From: an uncultured bacterium
GTDB taxonomy: Bacteria > Patescibacteriota > Dojkabacteria > SC72
DNA: 24,307 nucleotides
Direction of reading: 5' to 3'
Assembly (NCBI GenBank): GCA_937899155.1
Contig: CALDJM010000017.1
Coordinates: forward strand, 1 to 24,307
Positions within the stretch are counted from its first letter, which is position 1, and each line of letters starts with the position of its first letter. The position numbers and the translations under genes were made by a program. The notes beneath the pieces are model-generated. The model was not told where the DNA came from, searched no databases, and was given only the letters and a program-made list of their open reading frames with translations. Positions 13,820 through 22,865 of the stretch are shown here, one piece after another.

Positions 13820-16800
13820 ATGAAGCTAAACAAAAAGCTTTTTGGTAGATCTTTATACAAGATTGCCACTATCCTATTTTTAGTAGGGTATAACTTTGCA
13901 CCAGCAGTATTTGCTATTGGTGATATTTCTAAATTAGAGGGGGATACAAATCAATCGGTCTCTGTTACAACTGAAGAGACTTCAGAGGTACTTAATGAAG
14001 TACCATTGGATACCTCTGAGGATATCCTTGAAAAGGGAATTTCTGATCCTGCTTCTATTGCAGAAGGTGAAGGAATTTCTTCTAAAGAGGCTCCACCATT
14101 TAGAGAAGATGTATTACCAAAAGCTTTCTTGAGTTCTAGCGGGCAGTATACTGTCTCTTCTACTAGTGGTATATGGACAGCTACAGATGGAGGCTCCAAT
14201 ATTACTGGATTGAATACAAATGAGGTTCACTGGGGTAAGCCTGCATATACTAATAATAGTGGTATGAGATTTGATGGAACTGGTACACAGAGTTTTAATC
14301 CTAATGAAAAATTCAAAATTGGTGAATTGACTCATCTTAACTGGGTTTTAAAATCAGGGGCAGCAGGTGGTGCTACACTTAAAGTTACTTTAAATTTCTC
14401 TCAACCACCACTTTCGCCTAATCCAACTTTTGAATACGATTTTAAGATTAAAGAAACGACAAATACTACTTTTCTTATTAGCTGTGTAGGGTATGGCACA
14501 GATGAACAGATAAGTAACACACCTTGTGATGATGTCATTACATTTCCTAATGCATATGGTCAGGAAGTTTTCACAATTGGAGATATTAAATATACATTGG
14601 TAGTAGATGGTTTCCAAAAAACATACCCAACAGGTAGCCCTATATCTAAATTCGTAACTGAAGAAAACAAAAATAACAAGGCATTTCTAGTTGGACATTT
14701 AAGTTCTGTTTTAGTAGAAAAACCAGCAATTTCCATTGTTAAAAAAGTAAATGGTGAAGATGCTAATACAGCACCTGGTATATATATTGGTCAGGGTGAT
14801 CCAGTAGCATTCGAATATGTTGTTCAGAATACAGGTAATGTTATATTAACAAATATTACAGTAACTGATGATAAAGGAGTTAATGTATTCTGTCCTAAAA
14901 CAGAATTAGAGCCAGGTGCAAGTATGACTTGTACAAGTACAGGTACACACACAGCAACATTGGGACTGTATACCAATATTGGTACAGTTGTTGGTACCCA
15001 CTCAACAGGAACAGTTACAGCAAATGATCCTGCTAACTATACAGGTGTTAAGAAGGTAGATATCTGTCATGCAACAGGGAGTGAAGATAATAATCCATAT
15101 GTAGGTGCAAAAGCTAGTATGACAGCAGATGCAGGTGGTCATGATGGACACAACGGTCCAGTATGGTATCCAGGAATTACTGTAACATGGGGAGATATTA
15201 TCCCTCCATTTGACTATTCTGGAGGACACTATCCAGGTAAGAACTGGGATGCATATGGTCAATCAGTATTAGCAAATGGGTGTACTGTTCCAACTGGAAC
15301 TTTGAAGGTAAATAAAGTAACAATTCCTTCTACAGATACAACATCATTTAATATCACAGGTACTGGTACTCCTACAGCATCAGGTGCACCTACATTCCAT
15401 AATGGAAATACAGGAACAATCTCACACGGTAACCCACATACATATACTGTATCTCCAGGTACCTACTCTGTTTCAGAAACAGTACCTACAGGTTGGAAAG
15501 AACTAAGTAATACTTGTAGTAATATTGTAATTGCAAATGGTGAAACCAAAGAATGTACTATTACAAATACAAAATATGGTTCTATTACCATTATTAAAGA
15601 TGCAAGGCCAAGTAGTGGGCAGATATTTAAATTCACAACTACTGGTGAGGGTCTTTCTGCATTTGAATTAGTAGATAATTCAAATGATTCAAATCCAAGT
15701 AAGGTATTTGAGAATCTCTTACCAGGTACTTACTCTGTTACTGAAGATAATGCTCCAGGTTGGGATTTAACAAGTGCTACATGTTCAGATGGAATTGATG
15801 TAACAGAAATTAATTTGTCTGCAGGTGAAAATATTACATGTACATTTGTAAATGAAAAGAAAGGTTCAATCTCTGGACATAAATACTATGATGAAGATGG
15901 AAAAGCAGAAACAACAAATGATAGACATCCTGTACAAGGTTGGACAATATTCATAGATGCAAATAATAATGGAGTATTAGACGAAGGCGAGGCTTCTAAG
16001 ATAACAGGAGCAGATGGGAAATATACATTCTCTAATATTAAACCAGGTACATACAAGATTGTTGAAGTAATGGAAGTTGGTTGGGTTAACTTAACAGGTC
16101 TAACTCAGACAATTACAATTGTTGCAGGAGAGAATAGAGAGAATGTAGATTTTGTTAATATCGAATATCCAACAATTCAAGTAATCAAGAAAGTTGATAC
16201 TAATGGAGATGGAACTGTAGACCAAGAAAATGCTACAGATTGGCAGTGGAAATTAGATACTGCTACATATCAAACAGGTATTGCTCCTGTTTCAAAAATG
16301 CCAGGTACCTACTCTCTTTCAGAAACTCAGAAAACTAATTACCATGTTAAATCATTGGTATGTAAGAATGGAGAAACTGAAATAGTTAATGAAGTAAGTG
16401 AAAGTGCAAATATAACTCTTAAATCAGGAGATAAAGTAGTTTGTACATTTACTAATGCTAGAAATCTTGGACAGTTAATTGTAAAGAAAGTTGTTGTTAA
16501 TGATAATGGTGGAAATCTTGAAGCTAAGGATTTTTCTTTCCAAATTGATGGAGGTACCCCTATTCAATTTGAGGAAGATGGACAGAATGAATACACAAAA
16601 TATGCAGGACTTTCATACAACATTGTAGAGGTTGAGGCAGATCAAAGAGGATATACAACTACATATCATAATTGTTCAGATGTTACAGTTCCATATAATG
16701 GTACAGCTACATGTACAATTACAAACAATGATAACAAACCATCATTGAAATTAGTTAAAGAAGTTGTGAATGACAATGGTGGTGATAAAGTTGCAACAGA

Positions 16801-19117
16801 TTGGACATTAACAGCAACAGGTCCTGTAACAGTTACAGGCGATGGTGTTGCTACAAGTGGAGATAATTTCGAAGCAGGAACATATACATTAAGTGAAGCA
16901 GGTAAGGCAGGTGTTGATGTATCAGGATACAAAGCAGGTAGTTGGAGTTGTACAAACGATATTACAGTTAATGAAAGCAATCAGATAACTGTACCTTTAG
17001 GAAAATCAACAGTATGTACAATTGTAAATGATGATATTGCACCATCTTTAGAATTAGTTAAAGTAGTAAAAAATGATTTTGGTGGTAATGCAGTAAAAAC
17101 AGATTGGAATTTGAAAGCAACAGGAGAGACTTCAATCAATGGTAATGGAGGTGTAAAGAGTGGAACAGACTTCAAAGCAGGAACATATGTATTGAGTGAA
17201 GCAGGTGTAGAAGGGAAAGATGTCTCAGGATACAGTGCAAGTTCTTGGAGTTGTACAAATGGAGTAACAGTAGATGGTAGTAATGGAATAACAATTGGAA
17301 TTGGTGAGTCAACAGTATGTACAATCACAAATACAGCTCTTCCTGCAACAATCAAGATATCCAAAGATGTTGTAGATGGAAGTGAAGATATATATTCAAA
17401 TGATATCTTCAAAGTAAAAATAGTTGATGGAGGTGAAGAGAAAGAGATAAGTGATACAGAAGAGAATCCATTAGTAGCAGTATTTGAAGGCTTAGATGCT
17501 GGAACATACAAGCCAGAAGAAGTAGATATCCCAGATGGATATACATCATTAGGTTGTAAAGCAGACAAGACTACTGTTGGGAATGGAGAAACATTAGAAT
17601 TTACATGTACTAATGAAGTAATTGATCCAATCCTTAAAATAGAGAAATCTAACAATGCAGCAGTAACAGGTCAAAAAGCAGGAGATATTGTAGAATATAC
17701 AATCACAGTAACAGCACCAGATGATGAAGCAGAAGGTACATATGTTTTGAATGATGTAGTTGTTTCAGACATCGCACCAGCAGGATTCAAATATATCTCA
17801 GGTACATTGAATGGTACTGATATTGTAATTCCTGAACAACCTACATACAACGGTACAGATAGAGCAAAATGGATGCTTGGACAGATGAAAGAAGGAGATG
17901 AGATAGTATTAACATACAAAACACAAATCTCTCTTCAAACAGATCCAGGAGTATATCCAGACATTGCATGGGTAAAGGGTGTCTCATTAAGTGGTACAAA
18001 TGTATTAGGAAATGTAAGTACAGTAGCAGATACACCATTTGTAGGGACAGATGTAAAGGTAATAGAAGATGACACTCCAGAAGAAGGAGAAGTCTTAGGT
18101 GCTTCAATCACTCTACCAAATACAGGTGCAAGCACATATCTAACATTAGGTGCATTAATTATGATGATCTTAGGTCTAGTATCATTACTCTTTAAACCTT
18201 TCAAAAAGCTTAACTATGCCCTACTCGCTTCAGTTATGATGTTTGGAATGTTTGCAGCTATACTCCCAACTAAGGTATCAGCTGGATTCTTAACAGTTAG
18301 AATCGAAACACCAACATCTCCTACAAACAAAGCAAAATTTAATATCGACTTCACAGCACAAGATGTTGAGGAAAGAGGTATCACAGTAGAATGTTACAAA
18401 GATTCTGTTAAATTCGCATCATTTGATAATGTAAATGCAGGAGCATGTCCAGTAACAGTAGATGCTTCAGGAACATACAAATTCTTTGTAAAAGCAAAAG
18501 CAGGAGCAGATGTAAAACAATCAAATGAAGTAACAGTTGAGATTAATTTAGACAAACCATCTCCAGTTATCGACTACTCCAAAGCTGGAAATGTCCTAAA
18601 GTTCAAAACAGCAAATGATGGAAAAACAGCTAAGGTAGAAATACACAGATCAGACAAACCATCATATACTGCAAATGAAAGTACAAAGAAGCATACAATG
18701 CCTGTAGCTCCAAATACAGCATACTCATGGACAGATGCAACAGCAGAACCAGGTAAAACATACTACTATGCATTAAGATCTCTAGATGCTTTTGGAAATG
18801 TATCAACAATGGTATCAGATCCAGAAGTAAAAGTTACACAGGAGGCTACTACAACAACTCCTAGTGCAACAGGAACAGCAGTAGCTGGAGCAGAAACCAA
18901 AACAGAAGGTGAAGTAAAAGGAGATACTGATGAAGAAATAATGGAGATAAAGGAAGTTAAAGAAGGCAAAGAGAAGGTTCAAGATGGAAAAGAAGGAGAA
19001 GAGAAAGAAGAAGAGTTAACTCCTAACTACAAAAAATACTGGTACATCTGGGTACCTGCAATTCTTCTTGTTCTTGGTGTAGGATATATATATGTCAAAA
19101 GAAGTAAAGAAGAGTAA
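13820..19117 (+). CDS. Giant multidomain surface protein with internal LPNTG sorting signal
   Basis: 1765 residues. A signal peptide (about 1-32, ending APAVFA) is followed by a choice-of-anchor K-like domain (about 105-300, NEVHWGKP...SGMRFDGTGT), a DUF11/DUF7507-like domain (302-405, NTGNVILTNITVTD), a CHATG/HDGH/IPPF segment (410-490), SpaA/CnaB-like domains, an SdrD B-like domain (683-775, DANNNGVLDEGEA), further SpaA-like repeats to about 1267, and another DUF11-like domain (1270-1420). LPNTG is at 1432-1436, then a membrane helix and KPFKK: a complete sortase signal. The frame continues with a second hydrophobic stretch ending TKVSA (1464-1488), a fibronectin III-like region, an acidic linker and a C-terminal helix (about 1739-1757). 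It overlaps the sortase gene by 26 bases. Probably an adhesin or stalk; ligand unknown. Confidence 0.88.
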   Translation: MKLNKKLFGRSLYKIATILFLVGYNFAPAVFAIGDISKLEGDTNQSVSVTTEETSEVLNEVPLDTSEDILEKGISDPASIAEGEGISSKEAPPFREDVLPKAFLSSSGQYTVSSTSGIWTATDGGSNITGLNTNEVHWGKPAYTNNSGMRFDGTGTQSFNPNEKFKIGELTHLNWVLKSGAAGGATLKVTLNFSQPPLSPNPTFEYDFKIKETTNTTFLISCVGYGTDEQISNTPCDDVITFPNAYGQEVFTIGDIKYTLVVDGFQKTYPTGSPISKFVTEENKNNKAFLVGHLSSVLVEKPAISIVKKVNGEDANTAPGIYIGQGDPVAFEYVVQNTGNVILTNITVTDDKGVNVFCPKTELEPGASMTCTSTGTHTATLGLYTNIGTVVGTHSTGTVTANDPANYTGVKKVDICHATGSEDNNPYVGAKASMTADAGGHDGHNGPVWYPGITVTWGDIIPPFDYSGGHYPGKNWDAYGQSVLANGCTVPTGTLKVNKVTIPSTDTTSFNITGTGTPTASGAPTFHNGNTGTISHGNPHTYTVSPGTYSVSETVPTGWKELSNTCSNIVIANGETKECTITNTKYGSITIIKDARPSSGQIFKFTTTGEGLSAFELVDNSNDSNPSKVFENLLPGTYSVTEDNAPGWDLTSATCSDGIDVTEINLSAGENITCTFVNEKKGSISGHKYYDEDGKAETTNDRHPVQGWTIFIDANNNGVLDEGEASKITGADGKYTFSNIKPGTYKIVEVMEVGWVNLTGLTQTITIVAGENRENVDFVNIEYPTIQVIKKVDTNGDGTVDQENATDWQWKLDTATYQTGIAPVSKMPGTYSLSETQKTNYHVKSLVCKNGETEIVNEVSESANITLKSGDKVVCTFTNARNLGQLIVKKVVVNDNGGNLEAKDFSFQIDGGTPIQFEEDGQNEYTKYAGLSYNIVEVEADQRGYTTTYHNCSDVTVPYNGTATCTITNNDNKPSLKLVKEVVNDNGGDKVATDWTLTATGPVTVTGDGVATSGDNFEAGTYTLSEAGKAGVDVSGYKAGSWSCTNDITVNESNQITVPLGKSTVCTIVNDDIAPSLELVKVVKNDFGGNAVKTDWNLKATGETSINGNGGVKSGTDFKAGTYVLSEAGVEGKDVSGYSASSWSCTNGVTVDGSNGITIGIGESTVCTITNTALPATIKISKDVVDGSEDIYSNDIFKVKIVDGGEEKEISDTEENPLVAVFEGLDAGTYKPEEVDIPDGYTSLGCKADKTTVGNGETLEFTCTNEVIDPILKIEKSNNAAVTGQKAGDIVEYTITVTAPDDEAEGTYVLNDVVVSDIAPAGFKYISGTLNGTDIVIPEQPTYNGTDRAKWMLGQMKEGDEIVLTYKTQISLQTDPGVYPDIAWVKGVSLSGTNVLGNVSTVADTPFVGTDVKVIEDDTPEEGEVLGASITLPNTGASTYLTLGALIMMILGLVSLLFKPFKKLNYALLASVMMFGMFAAILPTKVSAGFLTVRIETPTSPTNKAKFNIDFTAQDVEERGITVECYKDSVKFASFDNVNAGACPVTVDASGTYKFFVKAKAGADVKQSNEVTVEINLDKPSPVIDYSKAGNVLKFKTANDGKTAKVEIHRSDKPSYTANESTKKHTMPVAPNTAYSWTDATAEPGKTYYYALRSLDAFGNVSTMVSDPEVKVTQEATTTTPSATGTAVAGAETKTEGEVKGDTDEEIMEIKEVKEGKEKVQDGKEGEEKEEELTPNYKKYWYIWVPAILLVLGVGYIYVKRSKEE

Positions 19118-19778
19118 AAAGAAAAATAACAGAAAGTTAACAGTCCTACTAGGTTTAGCACTACTCCTAGTAGGGCTTTCTGTTTTGATATTAACATACT
19201 GGCCTGTCATTAGGGCATACTACAATCAAAGAGTCTTCCCTACCCCCTCTACAAACAATGTATCACTAGCAAGTAAAGAAGAAGATGTAACCAAAGAGGT
19301 AAAAAAAGATACTAAAGAAGTATTTGTAGATCCAAACTTCGGAGTATATATTCCAAAGATTAAATCAAATTCTAAAGTTGTAAAGGATGTAGACCCTTTC
19401 AATGAGAAAGAATATATAAATGCCCTACAAACAGGAGTAGCACACTCCAAAACCACTACTACACCAAACAAACAAGGTAATGTATTTCTTTTTGCACACT
19501 CAGCTGTAAATTTCTATGAAAGAAATATGTACTCTGTATACTTCTATCTCTTAGGAGAGTTAGAAAAGGATGATGAAATATTTGTAAGCTATGAAGGTAT
19601 TATATACAAATATAGAGTACAAGAAGTAAAAATTGTAAATAGAGAAGATATACAGTATCTAAAGAGAAGTGCAGATCCAGATACACTTGTGCTTATGACC
19701 TGTTATCCAGCAGGTACAGACTGGAAAAGAACAGTAGTAATTGCACACAGAGATATTGACGAACCGATATTAAAATAA
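19092..19778 (+). CDS. Sortase
   Basis: A 228-residue membrane-anchored cysteine transpeptidase that cleaves LPxTG-type signals between Thr and Gly and joins the protein to a surface amine. A basic tail and transmembrane helix (about 17-38) are followed by a spacer and the catalytic domain beginning FGVYIPKI. His136 (FLFAHSA), Cys204 (LVLMTCYP) and Arg213 (DWKRTVVIA) form the catalytic set. The motif spacing suggests a class D/E-like enzyme, but class is not certain. The ATG at 19092 lies in the end of the surface-protein gene, with AGGA seven bases before it, one of the few Shine-Dalgarno-like sequences here. Translational coupling to an LPNTG protein makes that the obvious substrate. Confidence 0.93.
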   Translation: MSKEVKKSKKKNNRKLTVLLGLALLLVGLSVLILTYWPVIRAYYNQRVFPTPSTNNVSLASKEEDVTKEVKKDTKEVFVDPNFGVYIPKIKSNSKVVKDVDPFNEKEYINALQTGVAHSKTTTTPNKQGNVFLFAHSAVNFYERNMYSVYFYLLGELEKDDEIFVSYEGIIYKYRVQEVKIVNREDIQYLKRSADPDTLVLMTCYPAGTDWKRTVVIAHRDIDEPILK

Positions 19779-20021
19779 TTACTCTTTTTTCTTAGCTTCC
19801 TTTTTCTTTACTATATTTTTCTTTTTAACAACTTCTTTCTCTGGTTCTTCCTGTACAACAAGCCAAAGTATTATGTAAATCAGTAATCCAGAACCCTCTC
19901 CTAGAAGCAAAAGAACAAATATTAATCTAGGAATAATTGGATCAATATCAAAATACTCAGCAATACCACCGCATACACCTGCAATATATTTCTCTTTTCT
20001 ACTTCTGTACAACCTCTTCAT
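19779..20021 (-). CDS. pspC: PspC-domain membrane protein
   Basis: An 80-residue PspC protein. Phage-shock protein C members sense or buffer envelope stress. The family pattern is intact: MKRLYRSRKEKYIAGVCGG, then AEYFDIDP and a membrane helix (about 31-57) followed by a Lys/Glu-rich tail (KKKNIVKKKEAKKKE). No PspA or PspB is next to it. Its stop abuts the sortase stop on the other strand with no gap. A strong promoter predicts a leaderless transcript. Confidence 0.9.
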   Translation of the reverse strand: MKRLYRSRKEKYIAGVCGGIAEYFDIDPIIPRLIFVLLLLGEGSGLLIYIILWLVVQEEPEKEVVKKKNIVKKKEAKKKE

Positions 20022-20029
20022 ATATATTC

Positions 20030-20058
20030 ACTATACAATATCCATTAGTTTTTTCCAA
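20030..20058 (-). promoter_or_regulatory. Predicted leaderless promoter of pspC
   Basis: On the minus strand TTGGAA (20058-20053), 17-bp spacer, TATAGT (20035-20030). The start is expected near 20023, two bases before the ATG at 20021. Confidence 0.65.
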
Positions 20059-20109
20059 TACAATTAGGTATACTTAATCATAGGAAGTTAAATTTTTATT
20101 TTCAAAAAT

Positions 20110-20493
20110 ATGACAAAAAGACATCAAGTGTACAAATGCAATGTATGTGGGAATATTGTAGAAGTACTACATGAAGGTGCAGGTACTTTAGTATGCTGTG
20201 GACAGGACATGCAGTTATTTGAAGAGAAAAAAGAAGAGGAAGGAAATGAAAAACATCTTCCAGTTGTAAAGGTGGAAGGTAACAAGGTAATAGTAGATGT
20301 TGGTTCGGTAGAGCATCCTATGGAAGAAGCTCACTACATTGAATGGATTGAAGTAATCAATGGAGATGAGAGCAAAAAAGTATTCCTTAAAGCAGGAGAA
20401 GCTCCAAGAGCAGAATTCCTTTTCGAAAATATTGGACAATTAAGGGTAAGAGAGTACTGCAATATTCATGGACTTTGGGAAACAGTAATCTAA
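20110..20493 (+). CDS. dfx: Desulfoferrodoxin (superoxide reductase, two-iron type)
   Basis: A 127-residue superoxide reductase that reduces superoxide to peroxide without making oxygen, typical of anaerobes. The N-terminal desulforedoxin domain has Cys10, Cys13, Cys29 and Cys30 for the FeCys4 centre. The catalytic domain has Glu47-Lys48-His49, His69, His75, Cys117 and His120, the complete His4-Cys site plus the catalytic lysine. The length is normal. The electron donor would be a rubredoxin; the only candidate seen is the zinc ribbon at 379-612. Upstream, TATACT at 20069-20074 may be a -10, but no good -35 fits. The stop overlaps the end of the deacetylase gene by four bases. Confidence 0.95.
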   Translation: MTKRHQVYKCNVCGNIVEVLHEGAGTLVCCGQDMQLFEEKKEEEGNEKHLPVVKVEGNKVIVDVGSVEHPMEEAHYIEWIEVINGDESKKVFLKAGEAPRAEFLFENIGQLRVREYCNIHGLWETVI

Positions 20494-22370
20494 AGCCCTA
20501 CTGAGAGCATTTTGACAAAACTTTCCATATCATTAAAGGCATGGACTCTTGAAAGATAGTACCTATTATTTTCTCTGTAATCAATATATCTACCACAAGA
20601 GAAAGCTATCTTATATCCACTACTACTTACTATCTCGAAAGCTCTCTGATCAGCCTCACAACCAGGATATGCAATAGATGTAACCTTCTTACCTGTTATT
20701 CTCTCTAAATCAGCTTTGCTTCCTGCTATCTCACTTACCAAAGATTCGCTATCAGTCTTTCTAAACATAGGATGAGTTCTAGAGTGAGATTGAATATCCA
20801 TACCATTATCAGACATCTCCTTTAACTGTGTATGTGATATCTGCGATCTATTTGAAATAACAAAGAAAACTCCTGTGTGACCGTATTTTCTAAGAATAGG
20901 ATAAGCCTGTGTATAATGCGAAAGAGTACTATCATCAAATGTAATCATCACACTCTTCTGTTTAGGATTCTTCCCTGAAGAAAAGATATTGTTAAACTCC
21001 TCTACATCAATACTTTTGTAATTCTTTTTTGTTAGATATGCAATCTGCTTCTCAAACATCTCAGGAGAAACAAACAACCCTTGTACAAACTTATTCGTGC
21101 TATCTGTTGTAGCTATGTGATGATACATAAGTGTAGGTAGCCTTACAGAACCTGCGGATTGTGCTAGAGGAGGAATATCATAGCTTTCTGAGAAATTCTC
21201 ATCAACTATCTCTTCCAAACTCTCTGTTTCTTGAATAAATGGTGTTACAAAAAGAGTATCTATATCTTTTATTCTAATTGTTTGTAATAGGTATCTCTTT
21301 TTGGTGGAATTATAATTAATTGAAAGCAGTATATCTAAAATATCTTTATTATCCCTCTGCTCATCTTTCTCCTGTTTAGATATATACTCTTTTAAGTTTG
21401 TTAGATTCCTTTTCAAATTCTTAATTTCTTCACATTCAATTCTAGCTTCCTGTACAATATCTTCAATATATTTAACAGTTAATTCCATTCTTTCTACTAA
21501 CTGCTTGTTTGTATCAACATATATAGTGCTCTCTGTTGTGATATCTTCTTTTTGTAAACTCTCGATACTTAAATTATCTAACACAGCCCTATCATTCTCT
21601 GTAATTGTATTACTATCCCAAATCTTTTTCCTAATATCTTGCTCTTCTATTCCACTTAGAATACTCTTCAATCCTAAAACTACATTTAAGCTATCTAATT
21701 TTGCAATGTCTTTACCTATTGCGGATGAAAGGATATCCTTCTGCTTACTGTCTAAAGCAGTTAATTCATTTATACATTCTTTGTACTTATTCTCTTCTAA
21801 ATGTGCGATACAAGATGTTAAGGTCGTCCTCAAATTATTGCTGTTAGAAAATGAGAGAATACTCTTTAACTCTATTTTCAATCTATTTCTCCTTAATACT
21901 TTTAGAAGATTACTACTCAAATCATTGTCAATTATTTCCTTTTCAATTTTATTTAAACTGTTCTGGAAATATATGGAGAGTATTTGATCATTTAGTATTA
22001 CTGGTGTATTTGTTGAGAGTAATTGTTTAATTGATGTGTTAAAGTCATCCTCTTTTTTATCTTCTACGAATGTTTTAGCATATCTTAATAACTCTACCCT
22101 ATTCTTTTGAGTGAGTTCTATATTGTTCTTTTCAACAATCTGGTTATAGTTGGATGGAAATATATCTATTGTTGAAGGAAAATTTTTATCTAAACCTTGC
22201 TCTTCTGTAGTTGTTGGTAGTGATAGTTTTTTATATTGAATATTTTCTATCCCTATGTTGTAGGTATTGGTATAGAGAATGTAGCAAAGAGGTATGGCTA
22301 CGACGAGGACTATGACTATTAAAGCAATTACTAACTTCTTATTACCTTTCTTTTCAACCTTCTCACTTAT
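20490..22370 (-). CDS. Membrane-anchored polysaccharide deacetylase, probable ATA start
   Basis: About 626 residues. A basic tail (SEKVEKKGNKK) and membrane helix (about 14-36, VIALIVIVLVVAIPLCYILY) precede a long charged, largely helical region (about 40-390), then LPTLMYHHIA and a NodB domain. Metal and catalytic motifs are TFDDS (about 476-480), HSRTHP (about 527) and AYPGC; deacetylases of this type remove N-acetyl groups from peptidoglycan or exopolysaccharide. The frame is open from a TAA at 22376-22374, but there is no ATG, GTG or TTG before the TTG at 21920, which would delete the anchor. The ATA at 22370 is the only AUN codon ahead of the helix and coincides with the predicted transcript start. 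If ATA is not used, the gene is damaged at its start. Confidence 0.8.
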   Translation of the reverse strand: MSEKVEKKGNKKLVIALIVIVLVVAIPLCYILYTNTYNIGIENIQYKKLSLPTTTEEQGLDKNFPSTIDIFPSNYNQIVEKNNIELTQKNRVELLRYAKTFVEDKKEDDFNTSIKQLLSTNTPVILNDQILSIYFQNSLNKIEKEIIDNDLSSNLLKVLRRNRLKIELKSILSFSNSNNLRTTLTSCIAHLEENKYKECINELTALDSKQKDILSSAIGKDIAKLDSLNVVLGLKSILSGIEEQDIRKKIWDSNTITENDRAVLDNLSIESLQKEDITTESTIYVDTNKQLVERMELTVKYIEDIVQEARIECEEIKNLKRNLTNLKEYISKQEKDEQRDNKDILDILLSINYNSTKKRYLLQTIRIKDIDTLFVTPFIQETESLEEIVDENFSESYDIPPLAQSAGSVRLPTLMYHHIATTDSTNKFVQGLFVSPEMFEKQIAYLTKKNYKSIDVEEFNNIFSSGKNPKQKSVMITFDDSTLSHYTQAYPILRKYGHTGVFFVISNRSQISHTQLKEMSDNGMDIQSHSRTHPMFRKTDSESLVSEIAGSKADLERITGKKVTSIAYPGCEADQRAFEIVSSSGYKIAFSCGRYIDYRENNRYYLSRVHAFNDMESFVKMLSVGL

Positions 22371-22375
22371 GTATT

Positions 22376-22384
22376 ATTTTACCA
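22376..22384 (-). promoter_or_regulatory. Extended -10 promoter of the deacetylase gene
   Basis: On the minus strand TGG-TAAAAT (22384-22376). The predicted start is at 22370-22369, the proposed ATA codon. No good -35 is visible, as is allowed for extended -10 promoters. Confidence 0.5.
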
Positions 22385-22406
22385 TTAAGAGTGAGGAAAA
22401 AGGAAG

Positions 22407-22423
22407 AAATTTTGCTAAAATTT
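22407..22423 (-). terminator. Weak AT-only hairpin after the small anchored protein gene
   Basis: AAATTTT-gct-AAAATTT (7 bp, no GC) followed on the minus strand by a pyrimidine-rich stretch. It lies between the gene ending at 22448 and the deacetylase promoter. Weak evidence for termination. Confidence 0.2.
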
Positions 22424-22447
22424 TTTCTAGTTGTTATCTAGAGAAAA

Positions 22448-22864
22448 CTACTGCACTGTAACAGAGAATGAAACTTTTGCCTTCTCACTAGCTGAGAAAG
22501 TACCTTTATCTTCAAATTCCTTTAATACAGTTGTACACATTGTATCTTGATCAGGTGGAGTAATTTTGAGTATAACAGATACCTGCTCCGGATATGATTC
22601 AAGCACAAGTGCTTGAACAGAAGCTGTATGACATGGACTTGGCAATTCTCCCTCTATTTCATACTCCCAAGTATTCTCATTTATACTCTTTGCTTCAAAC
22701 TCAAATCCCTCTTTTTCATCTTCAATCTTTACTCTTTCACTACCCCTCTTTCTCTCCTTTTGATCATCATTTAGACCAACAGTGAAGACTTGGTATAAAA
22801 TACCACCAATTACAATCAAAAGTACAATTAACACTCCAGCACCAATGACTCCTTTTTTATTCAT
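22448..22864 (-). CDS. Small membrane-anchored protein with PxPCH motif, function unknown
   Basis: 138 residues. MNKKGVIG and a membrane helix (about 5-27) anchor an outer domain of about 85 residues. The domain has ELPSPCHTASV and, about 32 residues later, a second cysteine (DTMCTTVLKEF), then a strand-rich end (AKVSFSVTV). A PTPCH...C pattern with this layout occurs in several small uncharacterised bacterial envelope proteins, and the two cysteines could form a disulfide. The ATG lies one base after the stop of the MFS gene, so the two are one operon. No function can be given. Confidence 0.75.
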   Translation of the reverse strand: MNKKGVIGAGVLIVLLIVIGGILYQVFTVGLNDDQKERKRGSERVKIEDEKEGFEFEAKSINENTWEYEIEGELPSPCHTASVQALVLESYPEQVSVILKITPPDQDTMCTTVLKEFEDKGTFSASEKAKVSFSVTVQ

Positions 22865-22865
22865 A

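Noticed and set aside
16460..17340. Tandem DNA repeat or CRISPR-like array in the surface protein gene
   Set aside because: Similarity is at protein level between domains of about 100 residues; the DNA copies have diverged and there are no short regular repeats with spacers.
16981..17655. Long open frame (224 codons) antisense to the surface protein gene
   Set aside because: It mirrors repetitive Thr/Gly/Ser-rich codons on the other strand and has no domain pattern of its own.
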